Below are positions 1 through 9,735 of a stretch of 64,000 bases of DNA, piece by piece. Origin of the DNA: Parasphingorhabdus halotolerans (GTDB lineage Bacteria; Pseudomonadota; Alphaproteobacteria; Sphingomonadales; Sphingomonadaceae); NCBI RefSeq assembly GCF_012516475.1, contig NZ_CP051217.1:806001-870000 (forward strand), written 5' to 3'. Each line of letters opens with the position of its first letter. Position 1 is the stretch's first letter. The position numbers and the translations under genes are program-made. The notes under the pieces are model-generated. The model did no database searches. It was given only the letters and a program-made list of their open reading frames with translations, and was not told where the DNA came from.

Positions 1-2
1 TG

Positions 3-797
3 ATCGCAAGCGCGCCGGACCGGCTTAAATTCATTGCGAGCTTTGGTGCCGGCGTAGATCATATTGATCTCGCCGCCGCGCGGGCCAAGGGCATTATAGT
101 AACCAACACGCCTGGCGTTTTCACTGAAGATACCGCCGATATGACCATGGCGCTCATATTGTCAGTGCCGCGCCGATTGTCAGAAGGTGAAAAGCTGATG
201 CGTTCGGGCGAATGGGAAGGCTGGAAACCGTCTGGCATGCTTGGCCATTGTATTGGCGGCAAGAAACTTGGCATTATTGGCATGGGCCGCATCGGTCAGG
301 CGGTGGCGCGGCGCGCTTCCGGCTTTGGCATGTCAATTGTCTATCATAACCGGCGCCAGTTACCGCCAGCGGTAGAAGAGTCCCTGAACGCAGGTTTTGT
401 TGCAAATCTCGATGATCTTATTGGCGACTGTGATATTATCAGCCTGCATTGTCCACATACGGTGGACACGCACGAAATGATCAATGCTACGCGCATCGCG
501 ATGATGAAGCCATCGACCTATCTGATCAATACTGCACGCGGTGACCTGATTGACGAAAATGCATTGATTGAAGCGCTGCAGCAAGAAAAAATCGGCGGTG
601 CGGGTCTTGATGTCTATCAGAAAGAACCTGCGGTCGACCCGCGCTTCCTCAAGCTCAAGAACACCGTACTGCTACCGCATATGGGCAGCGCCACGTTTGA
701 AGGCCGCGAGGCCTCAGGCGAGCGGGTTATCGCCAACATCCGCGTGTGGGCTGATGGCCACCGCCCGCCCGATCAGGTACTCGAAGGCTGGCTCTGA
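3..797 (+). CDS. D-2-hydroxyacid dehydrogenase, 5'-truncated by window edge
   Basis: The open frame runs in from the window edge, so the N-terminus is missing; about 264 residues remain of a family of about 320-330. It is a D-isomer-specific 2-hydroxyacid dehydrogenase (glyoxylate/hydroxypyruvate reductase type), reducing a 2-keto acid with NAD(P)H in the cytoplasm. The Rossmann motif GMGRIG is near visible residue 93, the catalytic Arg lies in TARGDL, and the catalytic His is in LPHMGSAT. An internal Met at 141 is not the start, because clear family sequence (ASFGAGVDHID) precedes it in frame. The exact substrate cannot be told from the sequence. It ends 69 bp before amtB. Confidence 0.9.
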   Translation: MASAPDRLKFIASFGAGVDHIDLAAARAKGIIVTNTPGVFTEDTADMTMALILSVPRRLSEGEKLMRSGEWEGWKPSGMLGHCIGGKKLGIIGMGRIGQAVARRASGFGMSIVYHNRRQLPPAVEESLNAGFVANLDDLIGDCDIISLHCPHTVDTHEMINATRIAMMKPSTYLINTARGDLIDENALIEALQQEKIGGAGLDVYQKEPAVDPRFLKLKNTVLLPHMGSATFEGREASGERVIANIRVWADGHRPPDQVLEGWL

Positions 798-866
798 CAG
801 TCAGCTTATTGTTTCGCCAGTCCGCTTACACTAAGAGTTCTCAAAATCAGATTCGCCGGGGAGGAA

Positions 867-2180
867 ATGAAGACTTTGACCAAATTATGCGGAGCAGGCC
901 TTTCTGCATTGCTCGCAGCCACTCCGGCATTCGCGCAAGATGCGATTGATGCCAATGCCGTTCTCAGTGATACCGGCGATACCGCCTGGGTGCTGACTTC
1001 CACCGCGCTGGTTCTTTTGATGACACTGCCTGGCCTCGCGCTATTCTATGGCGGACTGGTCCGCTCGAAAAACTTCCTCTCGGTTTTGATTCAGATAATG
1101 GCCATTGCCGGCATTACCTCCGTGCTTTGGGTGATTGTCGGTTACACCCTGGCATTCGGTAGTGTCACAAACGGATTTTTGGGCAATGGTATCAACTGGA
1201 TGTTCGGCAACCTTGGCAATATTCGTGAAGGCACCACGATACCGGAATCGACATTTGCCATGTTCCAGATGACATTTGCGGTCATTACCCCTGCCCTGAT
1301 GGTCGGCGCATGGGTGGATCGCGCCCGGTTCGGCTGGGTCGTTGCTTTTTCTGCACTCTGGTTACTCGTAGTCTACGCACCGGTAACCCACTGGGTATGG
1401 GGCGGCGGTTGGCTTGCCGGCCTTGGCACACTCGATTTTGCAGGCGGCATTGTGGTGCACACGACGGCAGGTATTTCAGCATTGGTCGCGGCGATCATGA
1501 TCGGCAAACGTGCGGGTTGGCCGAAAACCCTAATGCTTCCGCATAGCCCCGCTCTCACTGTAGCGGGCGCTGGGCTTCTCTGGGTTGGCTGGTTTGGATT
1601 TAACGGCGGTTCCGCTTTAACCGCAACCGACGATGCCTCCGCAGCGATCATCAACACCCATCTCGCTGCCTCAACAGCAGCTTTGATTTGGGCGTTGATC
1701 GAGAAAATTAAAGTAGGCAAATCGACTGCTGTTGGCATTGCAACCGGCGCGATTGCTGGACTTGCAACGATTACACCGGCGGCTGGTTTTGTTGGACCGG
1801 GAGCCTCCATCATCATTGGCCTTGCCGCTGGAATGGTTTGTTTCTTCGCTGTCGGACTGGTGAAAAACGGCTTCAAAATTGATGACAGCCTAGATGTTTT
1901 CGCAGTTCACGGCGTTGGCGGCATCCTCGGATCATTGCTTTTAGCCGTGTTCATCAGCGAAAGTTTCGGCGGCACTGGCTACGGTGAAGGCATGGCATTT
2001 GGCAGCCAGTTTGTTGCGCAGCTCATCGGCGTTGGCGCCGTGGCTCTGTGGTCGGCCTTTGCGACATTCATATTGGCCTTTGGTATTTCATTCGTTCTGC
2101 CAATGAGGGTGAGTGAAGATGATGAGCGTGATGGCCTGGATATCGCCAGCCACGGCGAACGGGCCTGGGATCTGGATTAG
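867..2180 (+). CDS. amtB: Ammonium transporter, Amt/AmtB family
   Basis: A 437-residue inner-membrane channel for ammonium uptake. The N-terminus is a cleavable signal peptide ending near AFAQDA, followed by about 11 hydrophobic segments; the family motif LFYGGLVRSKN lies near residue 57. The twin pore histidines are visible in VVHTTAG (about H198) and AVHGVGG (about H348). The ATG at 867 follows a strong ribosome binding site, GGGGAGG. In many bacteria amtB is paired with a PII gene, glnK; no glnK is adjacent here, so PII control must come from elsewhere if it exists. The C-terminal tail is acidic and cytoplasmic. Confidence 0.95.
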   Translation: MKTLTKLCGAGLSALLAATPAFAQDAIDANAVLSDTGDTAWVLTSTALVLLMTLPGLALFYGGLVRSKNFLSVLIQIMAIAGITSVLWVIVGYTLAFGSVTNGFLGNGINWMFGNLGNIREGTTIPESTFAMFQMTFAVITPALMVGAWVDRARFGWVVAFSALWLLVVYAPVTHWVWGGGWLAGLGTLDFAGGIVVHTTAGISALVAAIMIGKRAGWPKTLMLPHSPALTVAGAGLLWVGWFGFNGGSALTATDDASAAIINTHLAASTAALIWALIEKIKVGKSTAVGIATGAIAGLATITPAAGFVGPGASIIIGLAAGMVCFFAVGLVKNGFKIDDSLDVFAVHGVGGILGSLLLAVFISESFGGTGYGEGMAFGSQFVAQLIGVGAVALWSAFATFILAFGISFVLPMRVSEDDERDGLDIASHGERAWDLD

Positions 2181-2209
2181 GGCTTTTCTTCTTCCTTGGG
2201 GGAGAAGGT

Positions 2210-2569
2210 CTATCCTAGAAAGGCCTTCCAGCCAACGAAAACCAGAAATGGCAATCCGATGCCATCGACCAGAGCGATGGTCTTGAGCGATGATGGTTGC
2301 CCGTAGCCGAAATAGATTGCCAGGAAACTCAACATCGAAAGCGCGGTCAAAACCACCGCCAGCTTTCTAACATCCGGATCAAAAGCCGCCCACAGGCAGG
2401 CGATCATGACCACACCGAATAGCGCCGAGCGATGTTGCAGCAATGCGAAATTTGGATCGTCGGGCACGACATTATAAAGTTTGCTTATCAAGGAGGGAAC
2501 AAAGAAGGCGGAAAAAGGCGGCAGATGGATCAGCAGCGCGAGAATCAACCAGCTAATCCGTTCCAGCAT
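2210..2569 (-). CDS. Small four-helix membrane protein, unknown function
   Basis: A protein of about 119 residues starting at MLERISW. A longer frame begins upstream at 2650 but would lie inside the neighbouring GNAT gene, so the later ATG at 2569 is preferred. About four hydrophobic segments are visible (around residues 5-25, 45-62, 68-88 and 95-115) with no catalytic motif. It lies 13 bp downstream of the acetyltransferase and probably shares its transcript. I do not recognise the family beyond a small integral membrane protein. It converges with amtB, with about 30 bp between the stops. Confidence 0.7.
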   Translation of the reverse strand: MLERISWLILALLIHLPPFSAFFVPSLISKLYNVVPDDPNFALLQHRSALFGVVMIACLWAAFDPDVRKLAVVLTALSMLSFLAIYFGYGQPSSLKTIALVDGIGLPFLVFVGWKAFLG

Positions 2570-2582
2570 TGCAGTTTTCCCC

Positions 2583-3041
2583 CTACGATAATTCCAGATG
2601 CAGAAACTGGTTGAACCTGCTCGGCGTATATCCGCCAAACGCCTCGCCATTTTTAAATCCGCTGGTCCGGTACATATTCAGCGCGGGCTCAAACGCTTCG
2701 CCTGAACCTGTTTCCAAACTCAGCCGTTGATACCCACGGCGCTGTGCTTCGGCAATTATGTGGTTGAGAATTGACAAGCCAACGCCTTTGCGCAGGTGCT
2801 GCGAGTCGGTTCGCATCGATTTTATCTCGCCTGCGGCTGGCGATACCTGTTTGAGCGCTCCGATGCCCATTAGTTCATCGCCGTTCCACGCCGTCCAGAC
2901 AGACACATCAGAAGATTTCAATCCCGATAAATCCAGCGCATATACGGTTCCCGGGGGAGAGCTTTCGTGCATCCCGGCGAGATGCGCAGCCAGCAGATCT
3001 TGAACGCGCCGGTCACTAAGATCGTCGAGCCGAATATCCAA
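2583..3041 (-). CDS. GNAT-family N-acetyltransferase
   Basis: A 152-residue single-domain GNAT. The acetyl-CoA binding region is seen as RTDSQHLRKGVGLSILNHI near residues 76-95 (the R/QxxGxG/A loop as RKGVG), and the C-terminal MYRTSGF motif follows. It resembles the small acetyltransferases of the YsnE/PaiA type; the substrate cannot be deduced. The start is TTG at 3041, one base after the repaired stop of the upstream nitronate monooxygenase gene and behind a GGGGGA stretch, which suggests translational coupling. Next downstream is the small membrane protein. Confidence 0.85.
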   Translation of the reverse strand: MDIRLDDLSDRRVQDLLAAHLAGMHESSPPGTVYALDLSGLKSSDVSVWTAWNGDELMGIGALKQVSPAAGEIKSMRTDSQHLRKGVGLSILNHIIAEAQRRGYQRLSLETGSGEAFEPALNMYRTSGFKNGEAFGGYTPSRFNQFLHLELS

Positions 3042-3042
3042 G

Positions 3043-4445
3043 CTAGTCCCCCGTCAAGATCCGGTCGACCAACTGCTTTACCGTTGGTACAAAGCCGTTG
3101 CTGTAAAACGGATCGGTGCCAAAATTATAGGCGCCGTGCCCGGCAAACATCAGATGTTCCTCAACCGGCGAACCGTGGACAATTTCCTGCAGACTTTTCT
3201 GGATGCAGAAACTACGGGATCAGCCAGCCGGCCGGTGCTGTTATTGTCATGATCTTTCCATGACGAAAAACCGCAATGCGAAAGGCAGCCCATGCAATCG
3301 GCCTGGTCCTTGCGGATCGTTTTCGCTTCATCCGGTGTTGCAAATATAATGGTGTTGTCCGGAGTTTTCATGGCGATCGTAAAGCCAAGGCTATCCCACT
3401 CGCGGGCGCGCAGCAGATCATTGCGGGTTACCCAGAAATTCTTGCCTTTTACGCCAACATCAAGCTGATGCGTATGCTCACCTGCTTTTTCGGTCGAGTA
3501 AGGGATTTGACGCTCGGAACGCGATTCCAGACTGTGCAGAAATTCATTGCGCACGGCAGAGGAATAAAAACCCGTTGGCGAGAATTTGTGCAGCAGCACA
3601 TCGCCTTCTTTAATCTTGGTAAGCTCGCCTTTCCATGTTTCCGGAATAGGACTTTCCCTGGTCAGCAAAGGCCGCGTCCCGAATTGAAAGGCGATCTGGC
3701 CGAGTTCTTCGCTGTCGATCCAGGCGTCCCAGTCACGCAAATGCCAGACACCACCTGCCATGATGATCGGCACGCTATCGGATATTCCCTCGCCGCGCAT
3801 GGTCTCGCGCAAAGCCTGCACGCGAGGATATGGGTCTTCCGGTTTGCGCGGGTCTTCTGCGTTAGACAGGCCATTGTGCCCGCCAGCCAGCCACGGGTCT
3901 TCGTAAACCACAGCGGCCATCAGATCAGGAACCTTATGATATGCGCGCTTCCAAAGCGCACGAAACGCCCGAGCGGAACTTATAATCGGTAAATAATTCA
4001 CGCCATATTGCTGCGCGATTTCGGAAAGTTTGTAGGGCATGCCTGCGCCGCAGGTTACACCTGCAACCATGCCTTTGGTTCTGCCCAAAACGCCATGCAG
4101 GATTTCCGGAGCACCGCCCATTTCCCAAAGCACATTTATGTTGATCGCGCCTTTGCCATTGGCGATTTCGTAAGCCTTTGTGACTTGAGTTACAGCGCCC
4201 TCAATCGCATATTTTATCAGCTCCTGATGGCGATCTTCGCGCTTCTTGCCATGATAGATTTGCGGGATAACATTGCCGTCCTCGTCATAGCTATCGGCAT
4301 TTACGGCAGAAACCGTGCCGATACCGCCAGCAGCGGCCCATGCGCCTGAACTTGCGTGATTTGTGGCTGCGACACCTTTTCCACCCTCGATCAGCGGCCA
4401 AACTTCCTGGCCACCATATTGGATGGGTTTTAGCCCTTTAAACAA
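3043..4445 (-). CDS. Nitronate monooxygenase-like flavin oxidoreductase, apparently frameshifted
   Basis: An FMN-dependent nitronate monooxygenase / 2-nitropropane dioxygenase-family protein that would oxidise alkyl nitronates. The N-terminus (GLKPIQYGGQEVWPLIEGG) and the glycine-rich TIM-barrel parts (GVTCGAGMPYKLSE, VPIIMAGGVW) are clear. The best start is TTG at 4445 behind AGGAGA. The frame runs correctly to STGRLADP and then turns to nonsense, ending at 3150. The other minus frame carries the proper family C-terminus (SFCIQKSLQEIVHG to FVPTVKQLVDRI) ending at 3043. One missing base in the GGG run at 3216-3218 (plus strand) explains it. This could be a true pseudogene or a sequencing error. 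Confidence 0.85.
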
Positions 4446-4552
4446 TAAAATCTCCTGTCGTCCCCGCCCCAAAAATATATGCCATCGATTATAGACGACA
4501 CGATCAAAAATTGCTCCAAAAAACGGTTTCACTGGCGAAACTATTTTGCGCT

Positions 4553-5698
4553 CTATTTGGTCCCACCAAATTTCGGGCGGCCAAGAGCGTTGCCATAAAG
4601 CAGAGCGTAGCGTGCCAACATCCTGCTTTCATTATATTCCGCGCGCGCTTTCGTCCGGTTTTGCGCGCCAATATCTTGCCGCAGTTGCTCATGCTGGACC
4701 AGTGTCGTCAGCGCTTCGATAAATTGCGCTTCATCGGAAACCGGTTTGACAAAGCCCATATTAGCCTGCGCCACCATCGATTTTATATCGCCAACATCGG
4801 TCGCTGCAACCGGCAGACCCGCCGCCATGGCTTCGATCAGTGATATCGGAAATTGTTCGCTGTCGGAAGACAAGGCGAATATATCAAACAAACCGATATA
4901 GCGCGATGGATCTGCCATAAAGCCGGGCATCAGCAGCCGGTCAGCCATACCACAATTTTGCACTTCCGTCAGTATCCGCTCTTTCTCAGGGCCCTCACCG
5001 ACAATCACTAGCCGCACATTGTCGCCAGCCGCAGCGCAAGCGCGCACCAGACGAGGAAGATTCTTGATTGCGCGCAAGCCGGCGACAGTGCCCACGACAA
5101 CTTCATCCCTGGCTTTTTTATATCCCGGGATCGTGCCGCGCTGGGGCTTCTTGTCGTAACGCTTCACATCAATACCATTGGGAATGCGCTGGATCTTGCC
5201 CTCTGGCTGTTTCCAGACATCTTTGGCAATATTTTCAAGCCGCTCGGAAGGAACAACCAGCGCCCGGCTTCCACCCAGCGCGAATTTGCGGAACAGGTTA
5301 CGTTTCCAGTTGAGCTTATGCTGCTCATCTTCGTTAAACCCGTCCTCGTGATGGATCAGCGGCGGCAAACCTTCCACGCGGGCAAATAATGTCCGCGCCA
5401 TCACCCCATCCAATGATCCCCAATTGTAGGATAATATGAGATCAAACCGGCGGAAGTACGAAACAAATTCGCGGTAGCGCGCCAACGATGGTTTTCCGGC
5501 CAACAGCGGCGCATCGGTTGGGAATTCGACCTTGATATTATTGTCGATTGCCTCGCGTGCCGACAGGCTTTTCGGCTCGGCTGACACGATAGTATGCGCT
5601 GCCTCGCTACCGAAATGGTTCATCAGACGCACCGCACGCGCTTCCTTGCCGCCCAGATTGAACGTGCTGTGCAAATGCAGGATTTTTGCTGGTTTCAT
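4553..5698 (-). CDS. Glycosyltransferase family 4 (GT-B, group 1)
   Basis: A protein of about 381 residues starting at MKPAKILHLH; an upstream Met at 5821 would overlap the hydrolase gene and lacks family sequence. The N-terminal GT4 glycine motif is FNLGGKEARA. The C-terminal donor-binding half shows IPNGIDVKRYD, VGTVAGLRAIKNL, IVGEGPEKE and the EX7E-like stretch around FPISLIEAMAAGLPVAATDVG. It transfers a nucleotide-activated sugar to an acceptor, probably for a surface polysaccharide, at the cytoplasmic membrane face. No other glycan genes adjoin it, so the product is unknown. It is downstream of the alpha/beta hydrolase on the same strand. Confidence 0.9.
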   Translation of the reverse strand: MKPAKILHLHSTFNLGGKEARAVRLMNHFGSEAAHTIVSAEPKSLSAREAIDNNIKVEFPTDAPLLAGKPSLARYREFVSYFRRFDLILSYNWGSLDGVMARTLFARVEGLPPLIHHEDGFNEDEQHKLNWKRNLFRKFALGGSRALVVPSERLENIAKDVWKQPEGKIQRIPNGIDVKRYDKKPQRGTIPGYKKARDEVVVGTVAGLRAIKNLPRLVRACAAAGDNVRLVIVGEGPEKERILTEVQNCGMADRLLMPGFMADPSRYIGLFDIFALSSDSEQFPISLIEAMAAGLPVAATDVGDIKSMVAQANMGFVKPVSDEAQFIEALTTLVQHEQLRQDIGAQNRTKARAEYNESRMLARYALLYGNALGRPKFGGTK

Positions 5699-5747
5699 CT
5701 GATGGTTTTCATGGAGTGTTTTGCGCCGCTTCAATTCGTAAGATTGA

Positions 5748-6611
5748 TCAACGAACCCGTTGCAGGAAAGCGCTAATCGCGTCAAGCGATGCAGGCTCTT
5801 GCAAAGTTGGCGCATGGCCAACGCGCGGAACCGTCACCAGCTCGCCATGTTTAAGTTTTTCCAACATTTGACGCGCCGTTGCGTCGCTGAACAAATCCGA
5901 CAACTCTCCGCGAATAATCAGCGTTGGAATAGCCTCCATCTGTTCCATCGCCTTCCACAAGGCGCCGCTCCCGCCGCCTTTGGAATCAAATGGCTCTGCG
6001 ATTTTCATGTCATAATCCAGCTTGATCCTGCCAGAGCTGTTCATCGTGTAAATCTTTTTGGCAAAAGCAATCCAATCGTTGAGCGTAAAATCCGGAAAAA
6101 TATCCGAGCTCTCTTCCGCCATATCTCTTGCCGCATGCGCCCAGGTATCAAAACTGCGCCCCTGCCCGACATAATTGCCGATGCGCTCCAGACCCTTGGT
6201 ATCAACCTCTGGCCCTATATCATTCAGCAAAGCGCCCGCGACCCGTTCGGAATGGGCCGAGGCCATAACCATCGTCACAATCCCGCCGAGCGAAGTGCCA
6301 AAAAATATGGCTTTGGGCAATTCCAGTTCATCCATCAGCTTTACGATGTCAGCAACATAGACTTTGGGATTATAGGTCGCACTTTCTTTGGCATATTCAC
6401 TTTTGCCGCGACCGCGCAAATTGACCATGATGATCCGCCGCTTGCCCTCCAGCCAATCGCCCAGATGCGCAAAGTCCCGGGCATTGCGGGTCAGGCCAGG
6501 GACGCAGATAATAGGGGTGGCGGCGCTATCTGAGGCATAATCGCGATAGTGCAACTTCAAACCATCATCCGATTCCCAATATCGGTCTTCGTAGTTTTTC
6601 TGGTCCATCAT
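5748..6611 (-). CDS. Alpha/beta hydrolase
   Basis: A 287-residue alpha/beta-hydrolase fold enzyme. The oxyanion-hole region is CVPGLTRNARDF near residue 37; the nucleophile elbow is GTSLGG (Ser about residue 107); the late acidic residue and catalytic His sit around GELSDLF and VGHAPTL. There is no secretion signal, so it is probably cytoplasmic. Two ATG codons occur at 6611 and 6608; either could start. The gene is divergent from selO with about 60 bp between starts, so both promoters lie there. Substrate unknown; ester, lactone or haloalkane hydrolases share this fold. Confidence 0.88.
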   Translation of the reverse strand: MMDQKNYEDRYWESDDGLKLHYRDYASDSAATPIICVPGLTRNARDFAHLGDWLEGKRRIIMVNLRGRGKSEYAKESATYNPKVYVADIVKLMDELELPKAIFFGTSLGGIVTMVMASAHSERVAGALLNDIGPEVDTKGLERIGNYVGQGRSFDTWAHAARDMAEESSDIFPDFTLNDWIAFAKKIYTMNSSGRIKLDYDMKIAEPFDSKGGGSGALWKAMEQMEAIPTLIIRGELSDLFSDATARQMLEKLKHGELVTVPRVGHAPTLQEPASLDAISAFLQRVR

Positions 6612-6673
6612 TTATGCGCCCCTGCCCTTGGTTCTCTCTTGCTGCAAAGCTGATTAGCCGTCACTATCGAAAA

Positions 6674-8074
6674 ATGCCATATAAACCACAAGCCGAACCG
6701 CAAGCCGCGCTTTACCAAGCTGACGTCCAGATACACTCTCTGGGAGAAATGATCGGGGATCCGGTGAAAGCAGCCAGTTTTCCCCAGCATATTTTGCGCT
6801 TTCGCAATGATCGGTGGGACCAATCGGTTGGATTGGAAGCTCTTTCGGAAGACGAGTGGCTCTACCATTTCGGAAAATTCCAGCCGCTCGCCGACAATCT
6901 CGATCCGCCGCTGGCGCTGCGTTACCATGGCCATCAGTTCCGCAATTATAATCCCGAAATCGGCGACGGGCGGGGATTCTTGTATGCCCAGCTTCGCGAT
7001 CAACAAAAGCGGCTGATGGATTTAGGCACCAAAGGTTCCGGAACCACGCCCTGGAGCCGCGAAGGCGACGGAAAGCTGACTCTGAAAGGCGCAGTCCGCG
7101 AGATATTGGCGACCGAGATGCTGGAAGCATTGGGTGTCGATACCTCCAAAACATTCTCGGTGGTTGAAACCGGCGAAGAGCTGATGCGGAGCGACGAACC
7201 TTCTCCTACCCGTTCGGCGGTCATGACCCGGCTCAGCCACAGCCACATCCGCTTCGGTACCTTCCAGCGGATCGCCTTTGAGCAGAACGAAGAGCTCATG
7301 CACCGCCTCGTTGAATATTGTCTGACCCACTATTATGGCGGCATCAAAACCGACAACCCTGCGGTAGAACTGTTCGAGAAGGTTGCACAAAAGATTGCGA
7401 AACTCGCTGGCGCTTATATGACGGCGGGCTTTGTCCACGGCGTTCTCAACACAGATAATATGAACATTACCGGCGAGAGCTTCGACTATGGCCCGTGGCG
7501 CTTCACACCTTATTGGGAACCGGGCTTTACCGCCGCCTATTTTGATCATGAAGGCCTATATTGTTTTGGCCGACAACCTGAAGCATTGCACTGGAATCTG
7601 GCTCAGCTAGCCAGCGCGCTTCGGCTAATTTGCGATAGCGAGCCTCTGGTCGCCACGCTTGAAGGTTTCCCCAAAGCCTATGGCACCGCATTCACGGAGC
7701 ATTTTTGCTGGCGACTGGGTTTAAAATCTGAAGGTTTTGAGGCTGACAAGCCGCTTGTCATAGCAGCTGAAAAAGCGCTGGCAGCCAAGTCTGTGACGAT
7801 CGACCAGTTTTTCTTTGATTGGGGCCAAGAGAAAGCAACCGATAATCCAGTCTATCAAGACGACCCCTTCGTTGATTTCACCAGGGAATTGTCGAACCGC
7901 AGCCGATCACGGACAGCGGGCCACAGTTATTGGACCGCAGATGCCCCGTGCTCCACGCATATAGAGGAAGTGGAAGCGATCTGGGACGCGATTGCACAGA
8001 AGGATGACTGGTCTCCATTGACCCGAAAAATCGACAAGATTCGCGATATGGCCAAAGCTCTGCGCGGACAGTAA
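6674..8074 (+). CDS. selO: Protein adenylyltransferase SelO (YdiU/UPF0061)
   Basis: A pseudokinase-fold enzyme that transfers AMP from ATP to Ser/Thr/Tyr of target proteins, linked to redox homeostasis in the family. With the start at MPYKPQAEP (6674) it has 466 residues, slightly under the usual 480. Signature segments are YHGHQFRNYNPEIGDGRG, LKGSGTTPWSREGDG, the long conserved block ending in RTSHSH-like LSHSHIRFGTF, and the metal/nucleotide motifs VHGVLNTDNMN and DYGPW. The C-terminal cysteine/selenocysteine seen in some relatives is not present; the protein ends KALRGQ. It is divergent from the hydrolase gene. Confidence 0.93.
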   Translation: MPYKPQAEPQAALYQADVQIHSLGEMIGDPVKAASFPQHILRFRNDRWDQSVGLEALSEDEWLYHFGKFQPLADNLDPPLALRYHGHQFRNYNPEIGDGRGFLYAQLRDQQKRLMDLGTKGSGTTPWSREGDGKLTLKGAVREILATEMLEALGVDTSKTFSVVETGEELMRSDEPSPTRSAVMTRLSHSHIRFGTFQRIAFEQNEELMHRLVEYCLTHYYGGIKTDNPAVELFEKVAQKIAKLAGAYMTAGFVHGVLNTDNMNITGESFDYGPWRFTPYWEPGFTAAYFDHEGLYCFGRQPEALHWNLAQLASALRLICDSEPLVATLEGFPKAYGTAFTEHFCWRLGLKSEGFEADKPLVIAAEKALAAKSVTIDQFFFDWGQEKATDNPVYQDDPFVDFTRELSNRSRSRTAGHSYWTADAPCSTHIEEVEAIWDAIAQKDDWSPLTRKIDKIRDMAKALRGQ

Positions 8075-8214
8075 CTGCGCCTAAAACACCAAGGCTTGTT
8101 TTCCGCCAAAAATTAACCATGTTGTTACAAGTTTTTTAAGGTGTATTGGCTATTCATCGAACCGACCAGCCGAAATAAGTTATTTTTGAATTTGAAAATT
8201 CCTGTGGGGCAATT

Positions 8215-9639
8215 TTGAGCGAACTAATTTCCATCGAACCGGCAACCGGCGCCGTGTTGTGGACCGGAACAACGGGTGATGCTGGCGCTGCTGTGGCAAA
8301 TGCGCGGCGCGCATGGCCGACTTGGGCGGCAATGCCGTTAACCAGCAGGATCGAAGCCATACGCCGCTATTCAAACCGCATCCGCGGACAAGCAGATCAG
8401 CTGGCCGAACTGATTTCAAGGGAAACGGGAAAGCCCATCTGGGAATCACGGACCGAAGTTGAGTCTGTTGTCAAAAAAGTTGATATTTCCGTCAGCGCCT
8501 ATGCCGAACGCACTTCGCAGCGGCAATTGCCAAGCCAGCCGAATATGCGCGCGGCCTTGCGGCATAAACCGCACGGTGTTTTGGCTGTGCTTGGTCCCTA
8601 TAATTTCCCCGCACATCTGCCTAATGGCCATATTGTGCCTGCCCTGATTGCCGGCAATACGGTGGTGTTTAAGCCGTCAGAAAAAACCCCGGCGGTGGGC
8701 GAATTTTTGGTCGATGCATTCGCAAAATCCGGTCTGCCCGCTGGCGTTGTCAACATATTGCAGGGCGGGCCGGAGGTCGGCAAGGCTCTGACCGCCAATG
8801 AAGATATTGACGGTGTGCTGTTCACCGGATCAGCGCAAACCGGCATCGCCCTGAATCGCCAGTTCGCCGGAAGACCGGACAAAATTCTGGCTCTCGAAAT
8901 GGGTGGTAACAATCCAATCATTGTCTGGGATACCGATGATGTTCACAGCGCAGCGGTCCTGGTGGTCCAATCTGCATTTCTTTCCGCCGGCCAGCGGTGT
9001 TCTGCGGCCAGCCGGTTAATTGTAAAAGACGAACTCTACGACCGCGTTACCAAAGAAGTGAAGCGGATCGCGGACCGGCTAATCATCGATGAGCCCTTTA
9101 GCAAACCAGCGCCGTTCATGGGGCCGGTGATCGACAATGAGGTTGCCGACGGCCTGACCGAAAGTTTCCTTGCGCTGATGAGCAATGGCGGAAAGCCTTT
9201 GAAGCATATGGCGCGGCCAATTGATAATCGCCCGTTCCTTACGCCGGGCATCATTGATGTTACCAACATGGCTGAACGTCCTGATATCGAGCTTTTCGGG
9301 CCGATATTGCAGGTGATCCGTGTCGGTGATTTTGAAGAAGCAATCTCCGAGGCTAATAATACTCGCTATGGCCTGTCTGCAGCACTCATTGGGGGAACAG
9401 CGCAGCAGTATGACCAATTCTGGTCCAATAGCCGTGCCGGCATCGTAAACTGGAACAAAATGACAGTTGGAGCCTCCTCCGATGCGCCATTTGGTGGCAT
9501 TGGCCTGTCAGGCAATCACCGCCCCAGCGCTTTTTATGCAGCCGATTATTGCGCCTATCCGGTGGTTTCAATGGAAGCCGAGCAAACACGGGCGTCTATA
9601 GGCATTGGCCTGAAGGACGAAGACAAAGCCGAAGCCTGA
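8215..9639 (+). CDS. astD: Succinylglutamate-semialdehyde dehydrogenase-like aldehyde dehydrogenase
   Basis: A 474-residue NAD-dependent aldehyde dehydrogenase of the AstD type, the fourth step of the arginine succinyltransferase pathway. Visible are the cofactor region GPYNFPAHLPNGH, FTGSAQTG, the general-base Glu in LEMGGNNP, and the nucleophile Cys in AGQRCSAASR. The start is TTG at 8215 after GTGGGGC; the preceding 140 bp hold no gene. The other ast genes (astA, astB, astC, astE) are not adjacent, so the pathway assignment rests on sequence similarity alone; a broader aldehyde substrate range is possible. Confidence 0.85.
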   Translation: MSELISIEPATGAVLWTGTTGDAGAAVANARRAWPTWAAMPLTSRIEAIRRYSNRIRGQADQLAELISRETGKPIWESRTEVESVVKKVDISVSAYAERTSQRQLPSQPNMRAALRHKPHGVLAVLGPYNFPAHLPNGHIVPALIAGNTVVFKPSEKTPAVGEFLVDAFAKSGLPAGVVNILQGGPEVGKALTANEDIDGVLFTGSAQTGIALNRQFAGRPDKILALEMGGNNPIIVWDTDDVHSAAVLVVQSAFLSAGQRCSAASRLIVKDELYDRVTKEVKRIADRLIIDEPFSKPAPFMGPVIDNEVADGLTESFLALMSNGGKPLKHMARPIDNRPFLTPGIIDVTNMAERPDIELFGPILQVIRVGDFEEAISEANNTRYGLSAALIGGTAQQYDQFWSNSRAGIVNWNKMTVGASSDAPFGGIGLSGNHRPSAFYAADYCAYPVVSMEAEQTRASIGIGLKDEDKAEA

Positions 9640-9735
9640 AATTCTGATTTAGTGTCCCGCTGCCGATAGCTGAACTTAGGGCGCTGAAAAAACTTCTGCT
9701 TTGATCCTTTTGGCTGTGCCGCGCATATCCAATTC

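Noticed and set aside
1373..1876. A 167-codon minus-strand frame opposite amtB
   Set aside because: Shadow of the transporter; low-complexity Ala/Pro composition.
2188..2207. A possible hairpin between amtB and the small membrane gene
   Set aside because: The stem needs wobble pairs and there is no U run on either strand, so a terminator is not supported.
6654..7549. Long minus-strand frames opposite selO
   Set aside because: They are codon-bias shadows of a strongly conserved gene and have no family sequence.
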